The notes below the pieces were generated by a model. That model saw nothing but the letters and a program-made list of their open reading frames with translations. It was not told where the DNA came from and made no database searches. A program made the position numbers and the translations under genes. A stretch of 64,000 bases of DNA from Thermosporothrix hazakensis (GTDB lineage: Bacteria > Chloroflexota > Ktedonobacteria > Ktedonobacterales > Ktedonobacteraceae): contig NZ_QKUF01000002.1 in NCBI RefSeq assembly GCF_003253565.1, positions 124,001 through 188,000 on the forward strand, read 5' to 3'. Below, one piece after another: positions 45,074 through 54,791 of the stretch. Position 1 is the stretch's first letter; each line of letters starts with the position of its first letter.

Positions 45074-48000
45074 ATGGCAAAGGCAACGCTTGTCTGGTCG
45101 CAGGATGCACAGCGCTATCTCTGGCGCGACACACAGGAGAGCGGTATTGTAGAGCCGGAAACATGGAAACAGCGGCTCTCAGCATATACCTCATTCTCAT
45201 TTCAGGGCAGAGAAGGACAGCTCACGCTGCTCAAAGAGATGCGCCCACGCGGCAACGACGGCTACTGGTATGCCTATCGTCGGCGGGGCAAGCGAACAGT
45301 CAAGCGCTACGTCGGGCGCACAGGAGACCTGGACTTCGATCGCCTTGAACAGATCGCGCGAACCCTCATGGAGCAGCCCGCCCCCTCCAAACCAGACGAG
45401 CGACCTGTTGACCTGCTGCTCTCGAAAACACGGCTCCCCAGGCTACATTCTGCGCTGCTCGTCCGAGATCACTTGCTGCGTCAGCTTGATCGAAGCCTGG
45501 AACAGAAGCTCACCCTGATTTCCGCGCCCGCCGGTTCAGGAAAAACCACTCTGGTGCGGCAGTGGATCGCCGCACGACAGGAGTCCATGCCGCCGGTTGC
45601 CTGGGTCTCACTGGATGCCGACGACAACGATGCAAGCCGTTTCTGGCGCTATGTGATGACCGCCTGCCTGCATTTCCAGAGCGGGATACAGGACGCCCTG
45701 ACGCTCCTTCAAACGAAGGCGCAACCACCCTTCGAGCCATCAATCATCGAGACAGCACTGACTCTGTTCCTGAACGAGCTGGCGCAATCCAGGCATGGGG
45801 GTGTGCTGGTGCTGGATGATTACCACGTTATTACCTCCAAGCGTATCCAGGAAAACATGACATTCTTCCTCGACTACCTCCCCGAGGACATGCACGTCAT
45901 CATCACGACACGAAGTGATCCGGCATTCCCGCTGGCTCGCCTGCGTGCCCGGAACGAGCTCTATGAGATCCAGTCCGCGGCGCTGCGCTTTACGCAAGCG
46001 GAAACCCGGCGCCTGCTCCAACAGGAAACGGGAGCGTCCGTTCTCCCTGAGGTCGCACAACAGATCACGACGCACTTCGAAGGATGGGCCGCCGGGCTGC
46101 GTCTGCTCCTGTACACATTGCAAGCACACGCAGCCTTCCCGGAAATGAACACCATCCTGCACACCTTCGCGAGCCGTCAGGACTCGTTGCAGGACTATTT
46201 TGTCACGGAGGTGCTGAACACACAGCCTGAGCCCATGCAACGGTTTCTGTTGCAGACAAGCGTGCTCGGTCGCCTGAACGCTTCCCTCTGTGATGCACTG
46301 ACCGGCAGCCATGACAGTCAGCACATCCTTGCTGAGCTGGCCCGGCTGAACCTATTCCTTGAGCCGCTCGGCGCGGGTGAATGGTACCGCTATCATGGAC
46401 TCTTTGCCGAGGCTATGCAGCAGGAAGCCCGGCAGCGGTTGGGAGCAGAGACGCTCTCAGCTCTCTCTTCACAGGCAAGTCTCTGGTATGAACAGCACGG
46501 CTTCTACACGGAAGCAATCGAGGCGGCGCTGCACGCCCGCAACTATCCGCGTGCCATTGTTTTGATTGAACGCTTGCTTGCGCTCTCGCCACACGAAAAC
46601 CAGCAACGCGACTACCACGCCCTGTATCACTGGTTAAGCCAGCTTCCCACCGAGCAGCTCACACAGCACCCGGCGCTTTGCCTGGCATACGCGATCGCCC
46701 GGTTGTTTACCGTCGTCACCTGGCAGCCCTCCGGGGAACATCTGGAAAGCATCGAAGGGTTCCTGCGTATCGCGGAGGAGCACTTTCAGGCCGAGAACAA
46801 TCATCCGCGCCTGGGTGAAATCTACGCATTTCGCGCCCTGCTTGCCTGGCGGCAGGATGACTCCGAGCTGGCCGGGAAATATGCCCGACACGCCCTGACC
46901 TTGCTCTCGCCCGAACAACTCTCCTGGCGCTGCCTGAGCCTGAGCATGGCAGGAAAAGCTGCATTACTGCATCTGGGAGAGGTCACGACCTCGCGTCAGC
47001 TCCTCGAAGAGGCCTACGCGCTCTGTCAGGAGGTCGATAATCACTACTTCAAACGGACGACCGCGAACATGCTGGCCCGCACCTATACGGAGCAGGGCGA
47101 ACTGCATCGCGCCGCCGACTACTATCAGCGCGCGCTGGACGAGGCGAGGGCCCATATCTATAGCAATGATATCGCGCACGCCCTGCTCGGCCTTGCACAC
47201 ATCTCGTATGAGTGGAACGAGCTCGCTACCGCCCAACAGCAGATACAGGAAGCGCTGGCCATCAATGAGCAGCTTGGCTACACGCTTCATCAGGTACAGG
47301 GAACCTTGCAGCTTGCTCGCATCAGTCACGCCCGAGGAGAAAGTCAGCAGGCCATTCACCGGCTGCACATGCTGGCAAACAGCATGAAAGGCCTTTCTGG
47401 CTCCCTTCCTGTGACGCTCATTCGTGAGATACAGGCGCTACAGGCACAGCAAGCACTGGCAGCGGGAGATCTGGCAACCGTACAGCGCTGGATCCATAGC
47501 ACGCGTGATGAGGCGGTACAGCCCTTCACTGCCGAACGTGAGGCGCTGGTACTTGCTCGCTGGCTTCACAGACAGCACCGCGATGACGAGGCACTCGACC
47601 TCTTGCAACGCCTGCGGTGCGAGGCTGAGGCATCGGGCCATATGCGCAGTGTCTATGAGATACAGGCCCTGCTCGCCCTGCTCTATGCCGCACAGAAGCA
47701 GTACGCCCGCGCACAACAGACGCTTCGTTCCCTGCTTGAACAGACCTATGTCGAGGGCTATATGCGCCTGTTTCTGGATGAGGGCAAAGCAATGATGGAC
47801 CTGCTACACTCCCTGCTTCCATCGCGGACGTCCTCTCTGGCTGGCTACATCCAGCGCCTGCTACATGCCTCACCGGAAGAGCCCCAACCTGCACCTGCCC
47901 TGCTGGAGCCACTCAGTCCACAAGAGCAACGTGTGCTCTATCAGCTTTCACTCGGTCGCTCCAATGCCGACATCGCACAACAGTTGATTGTCTCTGTCAA

Positions 48001-48151
48001 CACGGTGCGCACGCAGGTGCAGAGCATCTATCGCAAGCTGAACGTGCATAACCGCGCCTCCGCCATCAAGGTCGCGCATCGTCTGGGTCTTCTCAATCCC
48101 GTTCCCCAACAGGCGAACGAGTATCATACACCCTATCGTCATTCGGGATGA
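45074..48151 (+). CDS. MalT-like STAND ATPase with LuxR-type HTH
   Basis: The 1025-residue regulator starts at 45074 (MAKATLVWSQD) behind TAGGAGA. Residues about 30-105 form the third copy of the N-terminal domain seen in the 18.4- and 22.0-kb regulators (FSFQGREGQ, GYWYAYRRRGKRTVKRYVGR). The MalT-type ATPase has Walker A SAPAGSGKTTLVRQW near 150, GVLVLDDYHVI as Walker B, ITTRSDPAFPLARLRARNEL and FEGWAAGLRLLLYTL. A TPR-like helical arm and a C-terminal LuxR HTH (LSPQEQRVLYQLSLGRSNADIAQQL) complete it. It precedes an MFS exporter by 73 nt and may control it. Confidence 0.92.
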   Translation: MAKATLVWSQDAQRYLWRDTQESGIVEPETWKQRLSAYTSFSFQGREGQLTLLKEMRPRGNDGYWYAYRRRGKRTVKRYVGRTGDLDFDRLEQIARTLMEQPAPSKPDERPVDLLLSKTRLPRLHSALLVRDHLLRQLDRSLEQKLTLISAPAGSGKTTLVRQWIAARQESMPPVAWVSLDADDNDASRFWRYVMTACLHFQSGIQDALTLLQTKAQPPFEPSIIETALTLFLNELAQSRHGGVLVLDDYHVITSKRIQENMTFFLDYLPEDMHVIITTRSDPAFPLARLRARNELYEIQSAALRFTQAETRRLLQQETGASVLPEVAQQITTHFEGWAAGLRLLLYTLQAHAAFPEMNTILHTFASRQDSLQDYFVTEVLNTQPEPMQRFLLQTSVLGRLNASLCDALTGSHDSQHILAELARLNLFLEPLGAGEWYRYHGLFAEAMQQEARQRLGAETLSALSSQASLWYEQHGFYTEAIEAALHARNYPRAIVLIERLLALSPHENQQRDYHALYHWLSQLPTEQLTQHPALCLAYAIARLFTVVTWQPSGEHLESIEGFLRIAEEHFQAENNHPRLGEIYAFRALLAWRQDDSELAGKYARHALTLLSPEQLSWRCLSLSMAGKAALLHLGEVTTSRQLLEEAYALCQEVDNHYFKRTTANMLARTYTEQGELHRAADYYQRALDEARAHIYSNDIAHALLGLAHISYEWNELATAQQQIQEALAINEQLGYTLHQVQGTLQLARISHARGESQQAIHRLHMLANSMKGLSGSLPVTLIREIQALQAQQALAAGDLATVQRWIHSTRDEAVQPFTAEREALVLARWLHRQHRDDEALDLLQRLRCEAEASGHMRSVYEIQALLALLYAAQKQYARAQQTLRSLLEQTYVEGYMRLFLDEGKAMMDLLHSLLPSRTSSLAGYIQRLLHASPEEPQPAPALLEPLSPQEQRVLYQLSLGRSNADIAQQLIVSVNTVRTQVQSIYRKLNVHNRASAIKVAHRLGLLNPVPQQANEYHTPYRHSG

Positions 48152-48224
48152 TGTGCGCCACTCTCCCCGAATGCTACCCTATCGACGTACTCACACACAC
48201 TGATCTATGATGGAGGAAAAAAAC

Positions 48225-49460
48225 ATGCGTCGATGGGGCGTTGTTCTCGCGGTCGGACTCTCAATCATCATGTTCTCTGTTGATATGAATGTGGTTGCGC
48301 TGGCACTCCCGGTGATGGGGCGTGCCTTTCACCAGACAGACGCAGCTATGTCCGCCGTGATGATGGTATATTCTGTCCCCTTAACCCTGCTGATGCTGCC
48401 CGCCGGGCTCCTTATCACCCGCTGGTCACCACTTACCACCTTTCTTGTCGGCGTGCTTGGCTTCGGTATAGCCAGCATGATCTGCGCTTTTGCGCCCTCA
48501 TTCTCTGTGCTGCTGATCGGACGTGCGGTACAGGGCGCATTTGGAGCACTGATCGGCTCACAGGGAATGGCGATTGCCACTGCCGCGATTGAGCCACACG
48601 AGCGCGGGCGAGCAATGGGAATTCTCGGTTCAATGGGACCATTAGGAGCCATTGCCGGGCCAGCGCTTGGGGGGCTCATACTCTCCGTATGGGAATGGCC
48701 CGCCGTGTTCCTGGTCAATATCCCGGTTGTGCTGATCGCGACAGTGCTGGCGCTGCTCTGCTTGCCCGGCGTCACGTTTGGTACTGTCACCCGGAGCGGT
48801 TTCGGGCAGATGGGCTACCTGCTGCGTCAGCCCCGCTTTCTCGGTTCGCTGGTTATCCTGCTTGCCTTTAGTTCAGCCAGTGGAGCGCTCTCGTACCTGA
48901 TGCCATTCGTGCTGCAAGACGTGCATCATCTCGATCTGGCGGCCTCCGGCTTTATCCTGCTGATTCCATCACTCAGCATGCTGATTATAGGTCCTCCCGG
49001 AGGCTTCCTGACCGACCGCCTGGGCGTGCGGCTGATGATGCCTCTCGGCTGGACGATCTCACTGATCGGGCTACTGATGCTCCTTCTGACCATCGCCACC
49101 CCGACCAGCGCCCTTGATCTGGACTGGCGTCTCTTGCTCTTTGGCCTGGGCAATGGCCTCGCTTACGGCCCGCTTCTCACCTTTATGATGAGCATCGGCC
49201 CACGTGAAACGCTCGGAGCCGCAAGCGCGCTTTCCAACACCGCGCGACAGTTTGGCTTTCTCTGCGGTCCGGCACTGGTCAGTCTGCTCTGGTCCTGGCA
49301 AGCAACCGCCAGTATGGCAACCCGCGCGACCAGCAGCGTGCTTGTCATGCTCGGGCTCGGGATCATCGCACTGATCTGTACGTTCCTCTCGGTGCGCGGT
49401 CTGCCCCGCACGCTGACCGAGGAGCCACAAGAAACAGTCCTGGAACCGGTTCATGAGTAG
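48225..49460 (+). CDS. MFS transporter, DHA2-like
   Basis: The 411-residue transporter starts at 48225 (MRRWGVVLAVGLS) with GGAGG 8 nt upstream. Drug:H+ antiporter motifs are clear: SVDMNVVALALPVMGRAFH (motif D1), RAVQGAFGALIGSQGMAIATAAIEPHERGRAMGILGSMGPLGAIAGPALGGLI (motifs B and C). The length suits 12 to 14 membrane spans. The cargo is unknown. It follows the giant LuxR regulator and ends in a GC-rich terminator. Confidence 0.9.
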   Translation: MRRWGVVLAVGLSIIMFSVDMNVVALALPVMGRAFHQTDAAMSAVMMVYSVPLTLLMLPAGLLITRWSPLTTFLVGVLGFGIASMICAFAPSFSVLLIGRAVQGAFGALIGSQGMAIATAAIEPHERGRAMGILGSMGPLGAIAGPALGGLILSVWEWPAVFLVNIPVVLIATVLALLCLPGVTFGTVTRSGFGQMGYLLRQPRFLGSLVILLAFSSASGALSYLMPFVLQDVHHLDLAASGFILLIPSLSMLIIGPPGGFLTDRLGVRLMMPLGWTISLIGLLMLLLTIATPTSALDLDWRLLLFGLGNGLAYGPLLTFMMSIGPRETLGAASALSNTARQFGFLCGPALVSLLWSWQATASMATRATSSVLVMLGLGIIALICTFLSVRGLPRTLTEEPQETVLEPVHE

Positions 49461-49469
49461 ACCTTTAAT

Positions 49470-49495
49470 GAGGCCCGGCAACGATCGGGCCTCTT
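49470..49495 (+). terminator. Terminator after MFS gene
   Basis: GAGGCCCG (49470-49477) and CGGGCCTC (49486-49493) pair perfectly with an 8-nt loop. Only two T residues follow, and the next promoter's TTGACA begins at once. Confidence 0.6.
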
Positions 49496-49535
49496 GACAA
49501 GTCCTGCCTTTATCGGGTAAAGTCATACGTATGAC
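49494..49535 (+). promoter_or_regulatory. Promoter and palindromic operator of LacI-type gene
   Basis: TTGACA (49494-49499), an 18-nt spacer and TAAAGT (49518-49523) precede the gene. GTCATACGTATGAC (49522-49535) is a perfect 14-bp palindrome covering the start region, as expected for autorepression. Confidence 0.7.
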
Positions 49536-49553
49536 GTACCCGGAGAGGAATGT

Positions 49554-50567
49554 ATGCAGGAGAAACAGCCACGCCCAACCAGTTTCGATGTAGCGCGTCG
49601 CGCCGGGGTCTCGCAATCAGCCGTGTCACTTGTCTTTGGCGGAAAAGCGGAGGGCCGCGTAGGGAAGCGCACACAGGAAGCCATCCTTCAAGCCGCGCGT
49701 GAACTTGGCTACCACCCGAACAGAGCCGCACGCACGCTTCGTTCTGGACGCTCCCGAATTGTTGCACTCGTCGTTCCCGATGTCAGTAACCCCTACTTTG
49801 CCGCCGTGCTTCAGGGTGCTGAAGAAGCCGCACGCACATCGGGCTACTCTGTACTGCTTGCTCAATTGCACGAGGAACAGGACTGGCAACACGTTGTTCT
49901 GGACGCACTGACCTCTCGCGCCGTGGACGGTTTCCTGTTCTGCACCCTGCAACCGCCCAGCGAGAGCATAGCGCAGGTCTTGCAGGGGAAAGCGATCATT
50001 GTCGATGAAACCTATCAGGGCCTCCCATCACTTCAACTGGACGTGGAGACAGGCATGCAGGCAGCAATGGAACATCTCATTCACCTGGGGCACAGGCGCA
50101 TTGCTCATCTGGGTGCCGCTGTCGATGCCACCTCGTTCCATCAGCGACATCATGCCTATCAGGCAGCGCTACATCAGGCCGGGCTCTCATTTCCAGCAGA
50201 CTATCTGGCGCGTGCCGCTTTTACCAGTGCCGATGCATCGCGAGCTGCCCATCAGCTTCTGACCTGCCCTGAGCCGCCATCAGCGATTGTCTGTGATAGC
50301 GATGTGCTGGCGGTTGGGGTCTACAAAGCAGCTCGGGCGCTGCACCGCTCAATTCCGCGTGATCTCTCGGTTGTCAGCTTCGATGACAGCATTATCGCCA
50401 GCATGCTTGACCCCGAGTTGACCACCGTTGCCATTCCAGCTCGCACGATTGGTGCGCAGGCGCTTGCGTTGCTCTTGCAGGCGCTTGAAGAAGGGACAGC
50501 CCCCGCGTCACTGACCATCCCTCTCACATTGATGATTCGGGCCTCGACGGCGCAACCGGCAGGCTAG
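49554..50567 (+). CDS. LacI-family transcriptional regulator
   Basis: The 337-residue regulator has the HTH SFDVARRAGVSQSAVSLVFGG, the hinge NRAARTLRSGRSRIVALVVPD, and the periplasmic-binding-like core (SNPYFAAVLQGAEEAARTSGYSVLLAQ, AIVCDSDVLAVGVYKAARALHRSIPRDLSVVSFDDS). The normal VSRVLN of the HTH is VSLVFG here. It lies upstream of HAD and MazG-like genes in the same direction (21 nt to the next), so it may regulate nucleotide- or sugar-phosphate housekeeping. No transporter is adjacent. Confidence 0.92.
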   Translation: MQEKQPRPTSFDVARRAGVSQSAVSLVFGGKAEGRVGKRTQEAILQAARELGYHPNRAARTLRSGRSRIVALVVPDVSNPYFAAVLQGAEEAARTSGYSVLLAQLHEEQDWQHVVLDALTSRAVDGFLFCTLQPPSESIAQVLQGKAIIVDETYQGLPSLQLDVETGMQAAMEHLIHLGHRRIAHLGAAVDATSFHQRHHAYQAALHQAGLSFPADYLARAAFTSADASRAAHQLLTCPEPPSAIVCDSDVLAVGVYKAARALHRSIPRDLSVVSFDDSIIASMLDPELTTVAIPARTIGAQALALLLQALEEGTAPASLTIPLTLMIRASTAQPAG

Positions 50568-50588
50568 GCAGTCAAGAAAGGATTCAGC

Positions 50589-51263
50589 ATGCGCTATCAT
50601 CTCATTTTTGATGCAGATGACACACTCTGGCAAAATAACATATACTTCGAGCAGGCCATTCACAATTTTATCACCTTCCTCAACCACTCACAATTGAGCG
50701 CCGAAGAGGTACGGGCTACGCTTGACGAGGTCGAGCGCCTGATGGGCTATGGAACCGTGAACTTCACCCGAAGCCTGGTCGAGACCTATTGCCGTCTGGC
50801 CGAGAAAGATCCACAGGAAGAGGAACTTCAGCAGGTGCGTAGCTTTGGCGAACAGATTCGCATGCAGCCGCTGGAGCTGCTTGATGGCGTTCAAGATACG
50901 CTGGAGTATCTCTATCCTCGACATGATCTCTTCCTGTTGACAAAAGGAGATCTTGAGGAGCAAAAACTGAAGATCGAGCGCTCAAATATCGAGCACTACT
51001 TTCAGAAGGCGCTTATCGTGCATGAAAAAGATGTCCCGACCTATCACCGGATCGTTGAGGAGCTGCATCTTGACCCGCGCCATACCTGGATGATTGGCAA
51101 CTCTCCCCGGTCTGATATCAATCCCGCGCTTGCGGCCGGGCTGAACGCGGTCTTTCTTCCGCATCCGCACACGTGGCGTTTGGAGCATGAAGATGTAGTG
51201 CATCAGGGAGAAGGGCAGCTCCTCACGCTCTCCGCTTTTCACGAACTTCGCTCTCATTTTTAA
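50589..51263 (+). CDS. HAD-superfamily hydrolase
   Basis: The 224-residue phosphatase shows motif I FDADDTLW, motif II LFLLTKGD and motif III plus IV in MIGNSPRSDINPALAAGLNAVFLPH. A helical cap domain lies between residues 17 and 85. Members of this subgroup dephosphorylate small phosphate esters. It is encoded between a LacI regulator and a MazG-like protein, and the close spacing indicates one transcript. Confidence 0.9.
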   Translation: MRYHLIFDADDTLWQNNIYFEQAIHNFITFLNHSQLSAEEVRATLDEVERLMGYGTVNFTRSLVETYCRLAEKDPQEEELQQVRSFGEQIRMQPLELLDGVQDTLEYLYPRHDLFLLTKGDLEEQKLKIERSNIEHYFQKALIVHEKDVPTYHRIVEELHLDPRHTWMIGNSPRSDINPALAAGLNAVFLPHPHTWRLEHEDVVHQGEGQLLTLSAFHELRSHF

Positions 51264-51283
51264 GTAGAAAGAAGAGGTATCCT

Positions 51284-51604
51284 ATGGCACAGCTACCCGC
51301 ACATCCAACCCTGCCCGACCTTCAGCGCTATATGGATGAGATCTGTAAGGAACGCGGCTGGACAAAAGATAGTTACGCCGAAAAGTTCCTGCTCTTCACC
51401 GAAGAGATCGGTGAACTGGCAAAGGCAATTCGGAACGCTCAGGGACTCTATCAGGAGCAGGCAAAACAGAAGCGGTGGGAGCTAGAGGAAGAGTTCGCCG
51501 ATGTGTTCAGCTACCTGCTCGATCTGGCAAATGCCTTTCAGGTCGATCTGGAAACCGCGTTCCGCAAAAAGGAGGAGATCAACGCGGGCCGAACCTGGAA
51601 TTAA
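51284..51604 (+). CDS. MazG-like nucleotide pyrophosphohydrolase
   Basis: The 106-residue protein matches the single-domain MazG-like family: YAEKFLLFTEEIGELAKAIRN with the E-E-x-x-E metal site, and LEEEFADVFSYLLDLANAF with E-x-x-D. Such enzymes hydrolyse non-canonical or damaged NTPs to NMP and pyrophosphate. It follows the HAD gene by 20 nt, and its stop codon lies in a terminator stem. Confidence 0.92.
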   Translation: MAQLPAHPTLPDLQRYMDEICKERGWTKDSYAEKFLLFTEEIGELAKAIRNAQGLYQEQAKQKRWELEEEFADVFSYLLDLANAFQVDLETAFRKKEEINAGRTWN

Positions 51605-51629
51605 GGAGGGCAGCTTTCCCCTCCTTTTT
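51603..51629 (+). terminator. Terminator after MazG-like gene
   Basis: AAGGAGGG (51603-51610) pairs with CCCTCCTT (51619-51626) with an 8-nt loop, then TTT. It overlaps the last base pair of the stop codon. Confidence 0.85.
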
Positions 51630-51754
51630 AAGGGGATACAACCCAATCCCCCGGCACCGGAAGCCGTCTGACGACTTGCCATGTGCGACATGGGCGTTCA
51701 TCTCACAATGAGAGAGGCTGATAGCAAGGAGCGCCACCAGTCTCTTCTGTTGGC

Positions 51755-52878
51755 TTACAGGATCTTCTTCGCTCCGGGGATGGCCCGCAGCGCCCCCGCA
51801 AGCAGAAAACATACCGGGACCATGAGCAGCGCGGCTACCACGAACTTTACCAGCGGGTAGAGCGGCACCCAATGCAGGAGAAACGCACCCGCGACGATGA
51901 CCATTGGATGAATGATAGAGACTGTGTACGACTGCGCTGCCATCCCCTTCAGCACGCTTCCCTGGCGGTTCAAACGCTGCCGAAACAACAACAACCCGAT
52001 ACAGACATGCGTGCACATGATCGCTTCCCAGAGCGCATAGGTAGCGGCCTGCCAATGCAGCCCCCACGAACGCACCATCAAATCCAACCAGCACCGAAAG
52101 CGGAAAGAGGATGGCCGATGCAGCCGCTACACCCCACAGCGCTTTTCTCCCAAGAGATATCGGGAGCTGCTGGAACCTGTTGCAGCGATAGGCGATCAGG
52201 CCCACAATAAACATACAGATGTACTGTGGAAAGCTACCAGGCTGAAACCCGACCCAGGGAATGAACAGCCCCAGAGGAAACACCAGCCGCACCAGAAACG
52301 TCATCGCCGCGATCAGCAGCGTGAATAGCAGGGCCATGCGATAGGTCGGCACGTTCGGCAGGCGAGAAAGATCCAACTCCGGCCCCCAGCGACGATACAG
52401 CGCGTAGCCCGCAGTAAACAGCAGCAGCGCCGCTACAAACCAGAGCACGCCGGCCCGATCTGCTCCCAGTATGACCCCCTGGCACCGGTCACATAGCTGA
52501 GCAGCGGATTGAGCAGAAAGGAGACAACCAGTAACGGCACTCCAAGCCTCAGCAGACGCTCTTTCCAGAAACGGGCTCCACCCTTGCGGTCATATGCTCC
52601 CGGCACAAAATAGGCTGATATCAGAAAAAGAAGCTCATAAAGTAGGACTGATTTATAAACACAAAGGCTGCAAGCACAAGTACAGTAACTATATCGAGCT
52701 GAGAACTCGTGTCATAATAATATCAGAGCGCCAGCATAGCATACGTAACAGCAAGATGAACCAGCACAACCGGAATAGTAAGCAGGATACGAATATTGTC
52801 AATAAAGTGCAGACGCGTTGGTGCTACCCCCGGGACCGGCTCCGTCGCAGGATTTCCCTTTTTTTCTCGTAATAACAT
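51755..52878 (-). pseudogene. Acyltransferase family 3 (OafA/OpgC-like), multiply disrupted
   Basis: The remains of one membrane acyltransferase can be followed leftward from an ATG at 52878 with AAAGGAG upstream. The N-terminal HFIDNIRILLTIPVVLVHLAVTY ends at a TGA (52723-52725) exactly where the family has Trp (before YYYD). The frame then continues VLAAFVFINQSYFMSFFF, shifts by one base near 52625 to LISAYFVPGAYDRKG and ARFWKERLLRLGVPLLV, shifts again near 52455, and again near 52090. It ends LRAIPGAKKIL at 51755. One nonsense codon and three frameshifts make a working protein very unlikely. Confidence 0.85.
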
Positions 52879-53121
52879 AGAATGTATCTCCTTTAGCAGT
52901 AGTTACTCTATCCAGAACGATCTTCTGCTAAAAGGATACCAGCCACACGAGGCAACCACACCACCCACCCGGGTAGTGCTGGTTATCGAGTCCGTTCAGG
53001 TATGCGTGGATAGAAAGGGGACCCAGGGAGAAGCACGTTTATGGGAATCTGAAGGTATGGAGGTTAGGGAATAAAACGCGGGAGAAGGAGAGCATGACAC
53101 CACCCTCCTTCTCGAGGAACA

Positions 53122-54366
53122 CTACCAGGTGACAGGGAGATGGGCCGGACCGTATGTCAGCGTCTCATCTGGCCTCCAGGGCACTTCCTCGGGAGGCACA
53201 GCCAGGCGAATCGTCGGCAGGCGCTTCAAAAGCGTGCTCCAGAGCGTCTGAAGTTCCATCCGCGCAATCTGCTGACCGAGGCAGGCATGAATGCCCCGAC
53301 CAAAGCTCATCACCGGGCCACCCGTGCGGTCAAAGTCGACCTTCTCCGGGTCCGGGAAACGCTCCTCATCATAGTTGGCCGAGAGCGTGGACAGGAAAAT
53401 GACTTCTCCGCTCGGGATCGTCTTGTCACCGAACGCCACTGCGTCGCGGGTAATTCTTGGACGACCATTGCCAACAGGCGTGATACGCAGAATCTCTTCC
53501 ACAGCCGAGGCCATGCGTTCAGGGTCGTCGACTCGCTCCTTAAGCTGTTCCAGGAGGTCAGGACGCTGGAGCAAGATGAAAGCAGAGTTGGTAAAGGTCG
53601 TGCTGACTGTCTCAAACCCGGCGACAATCAACCCGAGTGCGAACGAGTACATCTCTCCCTCGGTGAGGACCTCGTCGCCGCCCTCGTCATGTGCCTTCAC
53701 CAGCACGCTGATGATTGTATTGCGCGGGTTTTGCCTCTCCTGCTCAATAATATCTTTCAGGTACAGCGCAACCTTCTGCCACTGTGCCTGCCGCTGTTCA
53801 ACGCTCACCGTCTTGGAAATAGCAGTGCGGCCCCACTCGCGCCAGAGCTTTTCATCCTTGCGCGGAATGCCAAGCAGCTCACAGAGCACGGTCATCGGTG
53901 TCTGAATCGCGTAATCCTCAAACAGGTCCGCCGGTGGCCCAGAGCGCTCCATTGCATCGATCAGCTCGTTGGTAACTTCGACTACACGTGCGCGAAGCGT
54001 GTTCGCATGCTGGACGGTAAACAGTTGTGTTACCAGACGACGGATCTTGTTATGTCGCTTGTCCGAGACGCTGAAGAGCGATTCATTGGAGGAGCTGGCC
54101 CCTACAACGTCGCCCGCCTCAATACGCGGCACATCGCCATCCGAACGCTGAATCATGCCACAACGAGGGTCCTGAAATGCCTTCGCGACATCTGCATAGC
54201 GCGTCAACAGGTAAGCATCGCCACCATACGGCATATGGACGCGGGCAACCGGGCATTCCTGCCGTAAGCGCTTGTACTCGGCAGGGCACTGAAGGCGATT
54301 CTCAGTAGGAAACGGGTAATTGAGTATTTCGTCCGCTGTTTGTACGTGCTGTTCTTCACTCATCAT
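53122..54366 (-). CDS. Cytochrome P450
   Basis: The 414-residue soluble bacterial P450 has the I-helix motif VAGFETVSTTF, the ExxR pair in VEEILRITP, and the heme ligand Cys in MSFGRGIHACLGQQIARMEL. Length and the MPYGGDAYLLTRYADVAKAFQDPR N-terminal region resemble CYP105/107-like enzymes acting on secondary metabolites. An ATG doublet leaves the start at 54366 or 54363. A ferredoxin is encoded 105 nt upstream in the same direction and probably supplies electrons. The substrate is unknown. Confidence 0.94.
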   Translation of the reverse strand: MMSEEQHVQTADEILNYPFPTENRLQCPAEYKRLRQECPVARVHMPYGGDAYLLTRYADVAKAFQDPRCGMIQRSDGDVPRIEAGDVVGASSSNESLFSVSDKRHNKIRRLVTQLFTVQHANTLRARVVEVTNELIDAMERSGPPADLFEDYAIQTPMTVLCELLGIPRKDEKLWREWGRTAISKTVSVEQRQAQWQKVALYLKDIIEQERQNPRNTIISVLVKAHDEGGDEVLTEGEMYSFALGLIVAGFETVSTTFTNSAFILLQRPDLLEQLKERVDDPERMASAVEEILRITPVGNGRPRITRDAVAFGDKTIPSGEVIFLSTLSANYDEERFPDPEKVDFDRTGGPVMSFGRGIHACLGQQIARMELQTLWSTLLKRLPTIRLAVPPEEVPWRPDETLTYGPAHLPVTW

Positions 54367-54471
54367 TTCACTCTCCTGAGAGACTCTATAGATACACTAC
54401 ACCATACCTGCTAGAGCGAAAACCAACTGCCTCTACAAAAAAACGATAGCAAAACAACGTGACCCCACAAT

Positions 54472-54717
54472 CTACGCCTGTTCGCTATCGTCCTCTACAA
54501 CAATCAGTTCCGACGTGTTCTCTTCATCCTCAACGGTAAACACCTGAGCCGGGCAGGCAAAAGCGGCATTTTTCACCTTCTCCAACAATTCCAGTGGAGG
54601 GCGCTCCTGCAAGACACGAACCACGCCATCTGTTTCCCGCTGATCGAAGACCTGCGGGCAGGCCAGCACGCAGGAACCGCTGGCAATACATCTGTCCGTA
54701 AAAGCTGTGACTTTCAT
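54472..54717 (-). CDS. Ferredoxin, [3Fe-4S]-type P450 partner
   Basis: The 81-residue acidic ferredoxin has C10-x5-C16 (CIASGSC) and C54-Pro (FACPAQVF), the pattern of P450-associated [3Fe-4S] ferredoxins. An additional Cys sits one position after the usual Ala (CVLACP), which could alter the cluster or be a spectator. The C-terminal tail is strongly acidic (EDEENTSELIVVEDDSEQ). It lies directly before the P450 gene and divergent from a TetR regulator. Confidence 0.9.
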   Translation of the reverse strand: MKVTAFTDRCIASGSCVLACPQVFDQRETDGVVRVLQERPPLELLEKVKNAAFACPAQVFTVEDEENTSELIVVEDDSEQA

Positions 54718-54791
54718 TGATGCTGTTCCTTTCTACCTATCAACCGGAACCCTCAATTTGAGCAAGTGACTGGACAAAACAGCGTATACTG

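Noticed and set aside
18404-48151. Quorum-sensing LuxR receptors.
   Set aside because: All three proteins are STAND ATPases with LuxR-type HTH only; none has an autoinducer-binding domain and no LuxI is present.
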